NCBI GenBank assembly: GCA_963575745.1
Contig: CAUYUJ010007446.1
Span: 860,660-924,659, forward strand
Source: Prorocentrum cordatum
Taxonomy: Eukaryota; Sar; Dinophyceae; Prorocentrales; Prorocentraceae
DNA length: 64,000 nt
Direction: 5' to 3'
Shown: piece by piece, positions 50,937-61,544 of the stretch
Layout: every line of letters begins with the position of its first letter
Position numbering within the stretch: position 1 is the stretch's first letter
Notes under the pieces: generated by a model
The model's database searches: none
The model's input: only the letters and a program-made list of their open reading frames with translations
What the model was told of the DNA's origin: nothing
Program-made: the position numbers and the translations under genes

Positions 50937-50939
50937 TTC

Positions 50940-51865
50940 ATGCCTTTTACTTGTTCCCCTACGTTCGCGTCGGAGAAACATCGCGACAGGAGTTGTTTGC
51001 AAATGTTTTGCCTCTGGGGGCCATTCCTGGGCCCCGGGGCTGTCAAACAACGATTCGGAATGAAAAACGGGACCCGGGGAAGGGGTCGGGATGTCTTGGG
51101 GCCCCAGATCGAAAACATCAGGATCTCGCATGTCTAGGAAAAGGGTCCTTCAGGGACAACACCAGGGAGAGGATCGTCCCCGGGGAGGCAACCCTACAGG
51201 AAAGTGCTGATTCGTTATAAGGGGCTTACCTCCGATCAATCGACGATGAATAGCCGATTCAAGGTCGATGTTCCCCTCCCCCACCTGAGATGGTCCCCCC
51301 CCCTCCCCTAGTTGTGCTCCTCATCATACGATCGCTTTGATGCTGTAAACCGACAGGCTGCCAGGGAATGCCCAGGCGTCTCGTTGGACCAGGCGAACCG
51401 CGTGCCCCAAGAGCTCGATTCGATTCCTCCTCGGAGACTCAGCATGGGGGCAGCGGGTCCTGGAGGGAAGGGGCCCTCGAGATTGTCTCACCGGTCTCGG
51501 CCTCCCGCGGCCCCCACCAGAGTCCCAGGAGGCTCTGAATGGACAGCTCGGGGTAAAAAGTGCGTGCCAGAGGAGAGGCCCGTGGCCCCTGACGCGGTTG
51601 CACCCGAACCTATCTGCCGTCATGCCGAGAATCGAAGTCCGAGGGTCGAGGATCGAGGTGTTTGGATGTGCCTCCTCCTTTGTTGAGCTTCCAGGGGCTT
51701 TTGGGGGCAACGGTAGACATCCACGGGCCCGTTCTTTCTCCTTGCCTTCTTCGTCATTTCTCCTCCTCCTTCTGTCATAAGCCTAGGGGATTGTATGAGG
51801 GCATGGGATGGGACCGCGGGGCAGCTGGGGGAGAGGCTCACCGTGGGCCGTCAGGCGTGCGTGTG
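50940..51865. other. spacer, nothing recognised
   Basis: Mixed sequence with short G- and C-runs. Frames up to about 150 codons exist but show no recognisable domains. Confidence 0.5.
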
Positions 51866-52116
51866 CGTGTGCCTGCGCCTGTGCGTGTGTGTGTGTGTGT
51901 GTGTGAGTGTGTGTGTGTGTGGTGTGGTGACCGTGTGGCGTGTGCGCGTGGTGTGTGCGTGTGGTGTGCGTGTGGTGTGTGTGTGTGTGAGTGTGTGCGT
52001 GTGTGTGTGTGTGTGTGGTGAGTGCGGTGTGTGTGTGGTGTATGTGGTGTGTTGAGTTGTTCTGTGTTGAGTGTGTTGTCGTGGTTGAGTGCTTGCGTGC
52101 TTTTTGTTTCGTATGC

Positions 52117-52147
<31 letters not shown>

Positions 52148-52200
52148 AGTGTGTGCTTGTGATTGTGTGTTTTTTTGTGTGTGTGTGTTTGTTGTGTGCT
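51866..52200. repeat. TG/GTGTGC microsatellite
   Basis: Imperfect GT dinucleotides with GTGTGGTG and TGAGTGTG variants over about 330 bp. Confidence 0.95.
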
Positions 52201-52334
52201 TCTTCCTACCCGTTTTTCGTTAAATTGTGCCATAGTTTTGAATTAGCAGCGCCCCGCGACCCTCCCTCCCTCCCTTCTTATCTTCTCCCCTCTTCCACCC
52301 TCCTCCCATCCCTGCCTCTGCCCTTCGCACGTCC

Positions 52335-52359
52335 GCATCGTCCTCGTAGACATCATCGG

Positions 52360-52441
<82 letters not shown>

Positions 52442-52527
52442 TTCATCCTCATCCTCATCATCATCATCATCATCATCCTCATCCTCATCCTCATCCTCAT
52501 CCTCATCCTCATCCTCATCATCATCAG

Positions 52528-52579
<52 letters not shown>

Positions 52580-52625
52580 TGCATCATCATCATCAGCAGC
52601 ATCATCATCAGCATCAGCATCATCA
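52335..52625. repeat. CAT microsatellite
   Basis: CATCATCAT triplets with CCTCAT variants. The long His-, Asp- or Met-rich frames over it are artefacts. Confidence 0.97.
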
Positions 52626-52626
52626 G

Positions 52627-53000
52627 ATCTGCGTGGACCTCCACTCCGCTGGACCTCCCAGGAGCCCACGAAAATTACGACAGTTGCGAGGTTCGCAGCC
52701 CCGCAGGGAGCCGCGAGTTCTCGGCAGATCAGCGTGGACCTCCACTCCGCTGCTCCGCTGGACCTCCCAGGAGCCAACGAAACCGCAAACAGTTGCGCAG
52801 TTTGTTGCCCCGGAGGGAGTCGCGAGGTCTCGGCAGATCCGCGTGGACCTCCCTTCCGTTGGACCTACCAGGAGCCCACGAAAATGGCGACAGTTGTGCG
52901 GTTCGCAGCCCCAGAGGGAGTCGCGAGGTTTCGGCAGATCTGCGTGGACCTCCGCGCCGCTGGACCTCCCAGGAGCCCACGAAAATGGCGAGGAGGAAGA
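52627..53000. repeat. about 104 bp tandem repeat, 3.5 copies
   Basis: Unit: GATCTGCGTGGACCTCC, CTGGACCTCCCAGGAGCC, ACGAAAATGGCGACAGTTG, GGTTCGCAGCCCC, GAGGGAGTCGCGAGGT. Starts near 52627, 52730, 52836 and 52938. The last unit runs into GGA triplets. Confidence 0.9.
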
Positions 53001-53085
53001 GGAGGAAGAGGAGATGGCTGGAAACAAGGTTTCCATGAAACGTGTGGGGGGAAACACCGGAAACGTCGGCGGATTCCCCAGGTGG

Positions 53086-53405
53086 CATTGAGGCGGCAAC
53101 GAGGCGGCAACGGGCGGCAACGTGGTGAATCTTCGGCTGACCCCCCAAGCGGCAACGAGGGGGCAACTTGGCGACACCGCGGTGGACCTCAGTGGCAACG
53201 AGGCGGCAACGGGCGGCAACGTGGCAAAACTTTGGCGGACCTTCTCAGTGGCAGCGACGCGGCAACGGGCGGCAATGTGGCGAAATCTTAACGGACCCCC
53301 CAAGCGGCACCGAGGCAGCAACAGGCAGCAACGTGGCAAAATCTCGGCGGACCCCCAATCGGCAATGAGGCGGCATCGGGCGGCAACGTGGCGAAACCTC
53401 GGCGG
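53086..53405. repeat. 55-56 bp minisatellite
   Basis: Units of GAGGCGGCAACGGGCGGCAA, CGTGGCGAAATCT and CGGCGGACCCCC with diverged spacers, about six copies. Confidence 0.88.
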
Positions 53406-53469
53406 AAACACCCAATTCCGCATTGACAAAGCAAAACCCCTCAGTGCAAGCCTTGTCTGGGGAAAAACT

Positions 53470-54613
53470 GAATGGGTATCTGTCGGCTCCACGTAAGAGT
53501 GACCATTTTCGCCAGACTAACTTCTGGCGTGCGGCGTTTGGGGCGCGGTGTGGGGCCCAACCAGAGCTTGCAGGCTACCACCGCCGCATCGCACGCAACG
53601 GTCGGGAAGCCGCGCACCAAAGGGAATCCTTGCCTACGGTATGTTCATGTCGTGCCGACGCGGTTGCGACCCCGCCGCGGGGGCGTTGAAGGTTGGACGC
53701 CGCCAGTGGCCCAGAATCGGCAAATACATGGAACGACCTGGAGATCGAAAAGCCGCCGATCCTTCAAGGTTTGACGATCCACGCGATGTCACAAACCGAC
53801 GCCGAAGACGTCACGACACGAACCCGTCGTGGCCGAATCTGGGGCGGCGGCTGACGCCGCCCCATCGGCCACCCGCGGGCGACGCAGGACGCCACCGCCG
53901 CATCGCAAGCAGCGATCTGCAAACCGCGCACCAGAGGCCACTCTTGCCGCTTGCCTGGGGCCACCCTCACGTGCGGCCGGGTCCGCGGAGACGGCGGGCG
54001 CCGCCCCCTTTGGCCACTCGCAGACCTTCAGGCGTCGGGCGTTGTGTCATGGGGAGGCGATGGTGTTAAGGGAAGCGCACCTTTGGTACGGGCGCAGGAC
54101 GGCGCCGACTGGACGAGGCACTACGCCGCCTGGGCGGGCGCCGCCGCGGGAAGCGCCACCGCGGGCGCCGCCGCGGGCGCCGCCGCCGGCGCGGGAGGCG
54201 GGCGCCCTGCGGCCGCGCGCGCGCCCCCCCCCGTCGTCGTCCTCGTGTGTGTGTGTGTGTGTTGGCCTCGTCGGCCTGGTGGTCGTGCTGGTCGTCTTCT
54301 CGTTGTCGTGGGCGGTGGCGGCGGAAGAAGGCTTCGTTTGCCCACAGCATGCCCTTCGCCTCGGTTCGGCAAGAGAGGATGTAGGAAAGAGCGCGCCCGT
54401 GGCGCACCTCTCATTAAAACGGGTCACAGCTTCAAGCTCCCCCCCCCTTGGCTTGGCATCGCTCGGACGTGTGCATTTTTCCTCGGCTGGGGCCATCGAA
54501 AAGCATCCTGGACCATCGATCGGGCCAACAAAACACGCACGAAACCGAAAAATGCACAGGGAAGGGACGTCCGAGCGATGGCGAGTTGGAATGTGGGGGG
54601 GGTCCGAAGCTGA
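53470..54613 (+). pseudogene. second LINE 5' fragment (leader and first endonuclease residues)
   Basis: A frame from 53829 to 54647 ends with VHFSSAGAIEKHPGPSIGP. IEKHPGP is the usual element leader just before the endonuclease. In another phase AMASWNVGGVRS (54577-54613) gives the endonuclease opening (WNVGG), then TGA. A hydrophobic segment (VGLVGLVVVLVVFSLSWAV, about 54270-54320) lies upstream. Nothing of the rest of the LINE follows; a 130 bp satellite starts within 40 bp. Within this block, CACCGCCGCATCGCA at 53577 and 53893 marks a roughly 60 bp direct duplication. Confidence 0.5.
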
Positions 54614-54649
54614 ACCCCCTTCCTTTTCGTTGACACTTCAGAGCTAAGG

Positions 54650-55075
54650 GGCCTTCGGTGGAAGGGAGCGGGGCTGCAAAGCTACGCCCCTCCCTCCCGT
54701 TCCTTGGCCAAGGGTCAGCCTGGGCTTCCCTTTCAAAGGGGGGGGGTCTCGGAAGCTACCCCCCCTCCTGTTCGCAGCCGATATTGGTTTGCCATAAGGG
54801 GGCAGGTTCAAAGCTACGCCCCCCCCATCCTTTTCCGGAGCCCAAGGCCAACCTGGGCTTATCCTTCAAAGACGGGGGGGTTCGGAAGCTGCCTCCGGCC
54901 CTTCAATTCGCAGCTGAGATTGCCTTGCCAAGGGAGGAGGTTTCAAAGCTACCCCCCTTCCCTTTTTCCGGAGCCCAAGGTTAGCCTGGGTCTCCCTTTC
55001 AAAAGGGGGGGTCGGAAGCACCGCCCTCCTCTTTATGTTGTTCCTTTTCGTTGCTGGGATTGCGTTGCCCAAGGG
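54650..55075. repeat. 130-135 bp tandem repeat, three copies
   Basis: Marked by CAAAGCTACSCCCC at about 54676, 54811 and 54941, each followed by CCTTTTCCGGAGCCCAAGG or similar, AACCTGGGCTT, CCTTTCAAA and a G-run. Confidence 0.88.
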
Positions 55076-55079
55076 GGAG

Positions 55080-55485
55080 GGAAACGAGGCGCATCGTGGT
55101 TTGTTGGCGCGTTTCGGGACTTCGGCGCGGTGTTGCTTGTTGGCGCGTTTTGGGTGTTCGGCGTTTTGGGACTTCGGCGTTATGTGGTTTTCGGCGTCCA
55201 CTTGGTTTGCGGCACTCTTTGGGGTTTGTCGGCGCCTTTTGGGTTTTCGGCGCTCTTGTGTTTGTCGGTTTCTTTTAGGTTGACGGCGCCTCTTTGGGTT
55301 TCGGCGTCCCTTTGGTTTTCCTCGGTTTGCCGCGCCACTTTCGTTATTGGCGTCTCTTTGGTTTTCGACGCCGTTCTTGAGTTTGTTCGGCGCCAATTTG
55401 GTTTCTGGGCGTTCCATTTTGTTTCCAGCGCTCTTGTGGGTTTCGGCGATCCTCTAGTGTTCGGGGCCTCTTTCGTTCCAGGCGC
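55080..55485. repeat. degenerate TTTTCGGCGCC-type repeat, copy 1
   Basis: Roughly 15-20 bp units built on GGTTTTCGGCGCC, CTCTTTGG and TTGTTGGCG. The same type fills 62830-63950. Frames are Phe/Gly/Val-rich artefacts. Confidence 0.8.
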
Positions 55486-55486
55486 A

Positions 55487-55850
55487 TGATGTTGATGATG
55501 CTCATGCTGATGATGATGATGATGCCGATGATGGTGATGGTGATGGTGAAATTGATGATAATGATAGTGATGATGATGCTGGCGACGGTGGTGGTGATGA
55601 TGACGATGACGACGAGGATGTTGCTGGTGATGGTGATGGAGGTGATGATATTGGTGATGACGGTGATGGTTATGATGACGATTATGATGACAATGGTGCT
55701 GATGATGACGATGGTGATGGTGATGGTAATGACGACGATGCCGACGGGGAAAATGGTGAGTGTCAGGAACATGACAGTGATCATAATGCTGATGGTGGTG
55801 ATGATGATGATGACGGTGATGACTACGATGATGATGGGGGTGCGTGCGCG
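55487..55850. repeat. GAT microsatellite with GGT/GCT variants
   Basis: GATGATGATG with GGTGATGGTG and GACGATGAC variants, 360 bp, immediately before the conserved block that carries a spliced-leader relic. Confidence 0.95.
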
Positions 55851-55909
55851 AATATGATCAGCGGGGAATGGGGCGTCGTAGTTCAGCACGCCTGCAGGCT
55901 TGTCTGCGG

Positions 55910-55930
55910 CCGCAGCCTTTTTGGTTCAAG
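55910..55930 (+). other. spliced-leader relic at the 5' end of the DIRS-like element
   Basis: The 21 bases CCGCAGCCTT then TTTGGTTCAAG match the 3' 21 nt of the dinoflagellate spliced leader at 18 positions (differences at 4, 9 and 16). The first ATG of the element's Gag frame follows 15 nt later at 55945. Such relics mark reinserted copies of trans-spliced mRNA. Confidence 0.65.
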
Positions 55931-55944
55931 GGTGACATGTCTGG

Positions 55945-57525
55945 GTGATTCCCTGGTTAGAGCTCACTCGGATCTGCCAAGAGCACCTGTCTCTCGAGGC
56001 CTGGGATCGCGAGCTGGAAGCCGAGCGCAACGCGTCGGCGAGCGAGCCGCCGCCACCGCTTCCCCCGACGCCAGGGTGGGAGGCATCCGGCTCGGAGCCG
56101 AGTTGCCCCGTCGTCGAGCCGCTGATCTGCCCCGTGGAGGAGCGGAGTGGCTGGCGGGCGTTGGCGCGGCCAGGACCGCTCGCGCGGTGGCTGGGCCAGC
56201 TGATCGGAGGAGCGTCGCGGCGAGTCCATGGAGAGCGCCGACGCGAGTTCTTAGCGGCTGGCAGAAGGCACCGAAGATGGCCCACGCGCTCGCCTCTCTG
56301 CGCCTCGCTGCAGGGGGACAGGAGTTTTGGTCTTAGGCGGGCGCGGGCTCGCGGGCGCGTGCGAGCTACAGCGATAACGACGTGGGCCACGAGAGGGTGC
56401 TCATCTGGCCTGGTCGGCGACTCCGCGATGATGGCGGAGGTGGGCAGGACTGGGCGCTGCGGCGGGCGTTCCCCCCGACGGCGACCGAAGTGCTTCGACT
56501 CCGAGGCGCGCAGGGTGACGCGCGCGGCTGTCACCGAAGCGCCTAGGCGGGCTAGCGAATAGGTGCGGCGACTTCGGCTGGCCGCGGGCACTTCCGAGCG
56601 CGCGGCTGTCCGCGCGGCGGGGGCGGAAGCAATGGGACATCTCGATCTGGGGGCTGCCGAAGCAGGCGACGGCGAGCGCAGCCGCGGCGACCGCATGCCG
56701 TCGAGCACGCCAGACGAGACCAGGGCGCTCGTAGACTTGAGCGGGCGTGGGGAACGGCGCGAGGACTGGCGCGCCGCGGTGAGCGATATCACGGCAGAGT
56801 CGGTCGCGGATGACCCCATTGACGAATCTGTCTTGGCGGCGTTCCTCGCGAAGGCCATGCGCGGGAGCGATGGGAACCCGACGCGCTGGCTGGCCGAGTG
56901 GAGTTGCGAGCGTCGCATAGAGCGCTGGGGCCGCATCAACCGCGAGCTCGAGGTGCTTTGCCGCCGTCTGCAGCTGGCCGGCTGCAACGACCAGCTGAAC
57001 CTGGGCAGTGTCCGATCTATGGAACGAGTGGCCAGGCGGGCGCAGGTTGTTACAGATGCCCATTCCGTTTCAGGAGCCCCTGCCAGCTGGCGGATGGCCC
57101 GCTATCTCACTGGCGAGCATGGCCCCGGAGACGCGGCGGCGCCAGAGCTGCGCCGCTACGGGGCGAAGAGGGCGACAGTGGACACCAAGTTCTTGAACGC
57201 CCGAGCTCGTGGACCCACTGGGGCCAACAGGTACGAGCCTGACAGGGGCGACCGGAAGGGCGGCGCGCAGTCCAAGATGCTTGCGAAGCCGCCAAAGAAG
57301 CCTTCCGACGCGGACGCGTCGGGAGGCTCAAGACGATGCCCGATGAGCTCGCCGCTGGAATTCGCCGAGCCAGCGGCGTCGGTGCCGCGGGCCCCCCTGG
57401 GCTGCCGCCAGGGGATGGGGCTCGCGACATCTTCCCGCTGCCAGCGAGGGGGGGGGGGGGGGGCATGCAAGCCAGGAAGTGTCAGGATGGATCCGCACTC
57501 GTGTCTGACGACGGCGACAACATGA
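55945..57525 (+). pseudogene. Gag-like protein of the DIRS-like element, one in-frame TAG
   Basis: One phase from ATG 55945 to TGA 57523-57525, with TAG at 56560-56562. N-terminus LELTRICQEHLSLEAWDREL, then a Pro-rich PPPPLPPTPGWEA, RSGWRALARPGPLARW and GDRSFGLRRARARGRVRA. After the TAG come a charged region and a helical capsid-like part: IDESVLAAFLAKAMRGSDGN, TRWLAEWSCERRIERWGRIN, RELEVLCRRLQLAGCNDQLN and SVRSMERVARRAQVVTDAHS. The basic tail has KGGAQSKMLAKPPKKPSD. A run of 16 G at about 57448 then shifts the phase. It would package element RNA. Confidence 0.6.
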
Positions 57526-58850
57526 CGCACTGGCGAACGAGGCCATCGGCAGTCTCAACTGGCTGGCAGGGGCGCCCGCGGGGTCTTCTTCCACCGCGCC
57601 CGCGTCGGACATGCAGCTCGACGTCTTACAGCGCGTCGACGGGCAGGTGGGCGACGTCGCGCAGCCGGCGCGAGGCGTCGAGCTGCGGCCTCCGCGTTCA
57701 GCCCGGCGGGAGCTTGCGCGTGGGAGGTCGCCATGTCTTTGCGGCTCTGCCGAGGATGCGCTCGCCCTTTACCGACCTGGGCCCCCGTCGCTCCCCGAGA
57801 GCATCGCCGCCTGCGCTTCGTGAACTGCTTCGGGGGCGACCGCGCCAGCGCGTCGAGGTGCAGGGCGAGGGCGTGCTGATGGGCCGCGAGAGCGCGCGCC
57901 AGGCACTGGGGCGCTGCCTGCGGGCTCCTCTCAGCGAGCCTTCGTCGCTTCGGAGCCGACGTCGGCGCGGTGATTTTGCGAGGCGCCCTGGCACCGTCCG
58001 CGCGCAATGTTTCGGAGATGGCGGGCGCGTTCTCCGCGCGGAAGAAAGGGGAAGGGAAGGCGCGCATGACATTTGACTGCCGTCGAAGCAATGCCTTGCT
58101 GATGGGCCCCCCGTCGGCGCAGCTGTTGACGGCAGAGGGCCTCTCGGCCTTCGAGCTCGAGGAGATGGGGGGCGCCGAGGGCCACCCCCGGGCCGCCCTG
58201 CAGGCGGCGCTCCAGGTTGTTGAGTTATCAGTGGGCGTGGCGGACGCGAAGGACGCGTACTCCCGCGTGCGCCTGCCCCCGTGGACGAAGCGGCTCTTCG
58301 GGCTGCCCGCCATCGAGGCGGGCGATGTCAGGCTCCGCGGCGGCGCGCCGGAGGGGCGCGCGCTAAGCTACGGCGACCTAATCTCTCCGATCCCCGAGGC
58401 GCCGCAGATGGGCAACACCTGGGGCCTGCGCCTGTGCCAGAGCGTGACCGAGCAACGCTGCCAGTTCGCGGCGAGCCTCCGAGATGGAACCCCTCGAGTG
58501 ACTCGGGGAAGCCACCGGTGCCCAGGATGAGCGCGGGCTCGGAGCAGGCGGAGCACTGCGTGCACGTCGACAACATGTGCGAGATCGGCCAGAACGGGGG
58601 CAGCGTGAGCAGCCGCCTGGACGAGCTGGCGCAGGCGCCCGAGTCCGCGGGCCTGAAAGTGCGCGGACGGGAAGTTCGGGGCGACGGCATCGAGGTGCTT
58701 GCCGTCGTCTTGGACTGGCGGAGGCTTCAGACGCAGCCGTCGCTCAAGAGTCTCTGGGGGATGTGCCGGGCCATCGTCGGATTGCTCCAGCTTCGGGGTT
58801 CAGTGCTCGGATTCGTCGGAGAACGGCTACGAGGTGGTTGAGAGCCTCTG
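57526..58850 (+). pseudogene. reverse transcriptase of the DIRS-like element
   Basis: Upstream linker has NEAIGSLNWLAG and MQLDVLQRVDGQVGDVAQ (57540-57660). The RT frame 57970-58530 encodes GAFSARKKGEGKARMTFDCR (fingers), NALLMGPPSAQLL, VADAKDAYSRVRLP (catalytic Asp at 58243) and PQMGNTWGLRLCQ. A phase change near 58500 leads to EHCVHVDNMCEIGQNG, with HVDN at 58563-58574 replacing the usual Y-x-DD, then LDELAQAPESAGLKVRGREV. It would copy the element RNA. Asn in the second catalytic position is a family trait in this kind of element rather than a sign of decay. Confidence 0.65.
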
Positions 58851-59345
58851 GGATCTCGACGCTCTCAACGCCGTGGGCCGTTGTCGCGAGAGGTGGCGGT
58901 TCAGGGCTGAGGAGGGGGTCGAGGCCCGTCGCTCGGCCCTCGCCGCGGCGAGTCTCACCGAGGGGGGGTGGCGTCGTGCTCTGCGTAGACGAGGGGGAGA
59001 AGCACTTGACCGAATCCACGTTGCCCAGGGGGGCAAGGAGATGGACCCCAACTTCCGCGAGGTGCCCAGCGAGCCCACGTCTCATCAGCTTGACGTAATG
59101 TAGGACAGGGAACATGAACATGTAGTGAGCACATCGGCATATTGGAATCCAGGGCTCTTCTTTGTCTCTAAAGCGCAGTGCTCCCACTCGTTTCGGTTTT
59201 AATGCTGCGCAGATCTTGCTCGCTGACAATCTCGGCGTTGCTCTGGCTGTCGATGGAAGTAGGTGTCGGAGCTTCGCGATTTTAAGACAGATCCGTAAGT
59301 TCACGGAATGCGCGGGCGATCGCCCGTTAGGCCCCTAGCGAGCTA
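58830..59345 (+). pseudogene. RNase H of the DIRS-like element
   Basis: 58800-59103 encodes NGYEVVESLWDLDALNAVGR and ERWRFRAEEGVEARRSAL, then DPNFREVPSEPT and a TAG. After a phase change, LLADNLGVALAVDGSRCRSF and AILRQIRKFTECAG (about 59215-59310) give the second half, with Asp in ADNLG as expected of an RNase H fold (SDNxxV). About 100 bp between the halves is unreadable. Confidence 0.55.
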
Positions 59346-59586
59346 AACAACAGTGATGAGGGATCGCCGGCCGAAGGTGGAGAGCCTTCGAAGATTCGAG
59401 CGCCTCGGATTCCTGTTTCTCTACCTTCCTATCCTCCTCCTCCTGAGTCGAGCATTGGGCCCGAGGACGAACCAGAGCCGCCAGCTTATTTGACCCCCCC
59501 CCCCCCCCCGCGTAGTTATGATAATGTCAGTTCCGACTGTGAGTTTCAGTCCGCGCGCAATGATTACCCCAGCACTGCCGCTCGCC

Positions 59587-59607
59587 CCGTAGCCATTCGG
59601 GCTCAAG
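59587..59607 (+). other. spliced-leader relic between RNase H and recombinase
   Basis: CCGTAGCCATT then CGGGCTCAAG matches the 3' 21 nt of the dinoflagellate spliced leader at 19 positions; only bases 12 and 13 differ. An ATG follows two bases later (59609). It lies inside the element, just upstream of the recombinase cassette. Confidence 0.75.
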
Positions 59608-59622
59608 TATGCTCGACTGCCT

Positions 59623-60846
59623 TTGCCGCCTCCGAGCGAGCTGTCAAGCAAGTTCGGAGCCCGCGAAGCGACCGGGCCCGCCGGGGCGCTTCGGCCGAGG
59701 GTGCTTACACGGGGGCTGGCGTCAGCACAGAACGAGAAGACGCTTGCTGCGCTGCAGTCGGGCCTCGCCCGCGTCGCCCCCGCTGCAGGGCCCCAGGCGC
59801 CGCGCCTGGAGTCGGCGGCGGGACTGCGGTCTGCCGCCGCCCGAAGGCGCGTCACTGGAAAGCGGGCTCGATCAGTCGATCTGAGCACGAGCGGCACTAC
59901 CAGCGAGTCCGAGGTCGCATCGGTTGCCGGCCACGCTGTCCTGGCGAGCGAAGCGGCGACGCACAGCCGTCGCTCGGGCGCTCGAGGGCGGGGCGCCGAT
60001 CGACCGCTGCCTGGAGCCCAGGACGGTGAGCGACGCCGCGCGCGAGGGCTCAATACCAGCGGAGGCTCGAGCAGCTGAAGGCGAGGCGTGGCCGCCAGGG
60101 CTGCCGTCGGAGACGATGGATGCCTGCCTGGCCTACTACTTCACTTCCCTCCACCTGCAGGGCGAGCAGGCCTCGACGGGCATGTGCGCGGCCGCCGCGG
60201 CGAACCAGGTCTACCCGAAGCACGGGCGACTAGGAGTCGAGACGCTGCCGCGGATGTGGAAGGCGATGGCGTGGCAGATGCGGCTCGCGCCTGGGCGTGC
60301 GAGGACACCCGAGCCGCTGGCCTTTTGGCGCGCCCTGACGCACGCCTTGGTGCTGAGTGGCCACCGCGTGATGGTGGTGTTTCTGGCAATGGCTGTCTCG
60401 ACCTGCCTCGGGCCGCCCTCGCCCCCGCCGACATCGCGACGCCGCGCGCGGGCAGCCGCCGCCAGGGTCTCCCCGCGCACCCCCGAGAGCGGGTCACTCC
60501 CGAGAAGGTCGGGCATGTCGACCTGAGCGCGAGGCTGGACTGGCCATGGCTGTTGCGGCTGGGCCCAGCCTTGAGCGAGATGCAGAAGCTGAGCCCTCGC
60601 AGACCGGCGCGGCCTTTCGACCACCCCATGCTGCTGCGCGAGATGATGGAGACTTGCGACGCTATGCAGCTGCCGGGGCGGTTGGTGGCAGCTGAAGAAC
60701 GCGGCGCGCCACGAGAAGAGCGCGCGCATGGGCCAGCGAGCTCAGACCCACAGCGCCGTGCTGTTCGCCAACGGGGATCACTGCCCGCGCGAGCTGGAGC
60801 CCGCCTTGGCGCAGGGCCGCGCGGCGCCGCTGCCGGGAAGCACTAA
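59623..60846 (+). pseudogene. tyrosine recombinase of the DIRS-like element
   Basis: 59623-60078 encodes a Ser/Ala/Arg-rich N-terminus. From about 60095 a frame reads MDACLAYYFTSLHLQGEQAS, KHGRLGVETLPRMWKAMAWQ, PGRARTPEPLAFWRALTHAL and GHRVMVVFLAMAVSTCLGP, the SAM-like core-binding domain and start of the catalytic domain of a phage-integrase fold. A phase change near 60410 continues as LPRAALAPADIATPRAGSRR and then VGHVDLSARLDWPWLLRLGP. The first catalytic Arg would fall at that break. The Arg-His and Tyr motifs near the C-terminus were not found, so it is judged inactive. It would join the circular cDNA to the chromosome. Confidence 0.55.
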
Positions 60847-60849
60847 GCC

Positions 60850-61544
60850 CTCGCCGCGCGGAGCACGGCGCTCCTGATCGGCGACCATTTAGACGGCGTC
60901 GGCTTTCGTCTGCCCACGCAGGGCGTGCCCGCCTGGCCGCGGCGCGGCGACGCGCTCGGCGATGATCGGCTGGGCGCGCCTCTGGAGCGCCGTCTGTCGG
61001 CGCGCGCGCGGCGGTCAGAGGCGGCCGCGATGTCCCCGTCGCCGACAGAAGCGGGGGCTAGCAAGGCAACTGGCAAACACTTGTGCCGGCATCGCCTGCG
61101 GCGTTGTGCAGAGAGGGTGGGCAGGCTTGCCTCGGCGTCCTGGCATGTTCGCGTCCCTTTCCTTCTCGAGGTGCCGCAGGGCAGTCGGGCGTGGCCCAAC
61201 GGAGTTGGTGGCGAAAATTGTGAGCGACAGATGCATGTTCGGAGCGCCGTGGAGGCATCGTTGTGTGTACATGTTCATTGGCCGTGAGCCTGAGGATGTT
61301 GCAGGGCTTGAGCGCACGTGTTTCAGTCGAGCGGTCGTTTGTTGCAACGCAGGCCTCCCGCACATGCACTTGCGCGGGAAAAATTTTGATGGCCGCAGTC
61401 GCACTGTGCCCTCTGCAAGATGACCTGACCTTTTAACTGTGCGCTCGCTCGTTTCCTACTGTCGCTTGCGAGAGCCTTTTTTTTAATACAATGTATCACT
61501 TGTGCATTCGGCATGGGGGTCCTGCTTTAAAACATGTATTATCC
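60850..61544. other. 3' flank of the DIRS-like element, nothing recognised
   Basis: GC-rich to 61150, then mixed. A frame at 60925-61287 shows no known domain. A T9 run occurs at 61477. Confidence 0.45.

Larger units (their letters stand above)
55945..60846 (+). mobile_element. DIRS-like (tyrosine recombinase) retroelement, decayed
   Basis: Plus-strand order: Gag-like protein, RT, RNase H, tyrosine recombinase, as in DIRS-type elements, which integrate by recombination rather than by a DDE integrase. The RT catalytic motif is VDN, not VDD, as in related dinoflagellate copies. Phase changes near 57450 (a G16 run), 58500, 59130 and 60410, plus an in-frame TAG at 56560-56562, show that it is not functional. 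A spliced-leader relic precedes it and another lies between RNase H and recombinase. Terminal repeats were not found. Confidence 0.7.

Noticed and set aside
51991-53091. 366-codon His-rich frame
   Set aside because: It runs through TG, CAT and 104 bp tandem repeats; no gene-like part.
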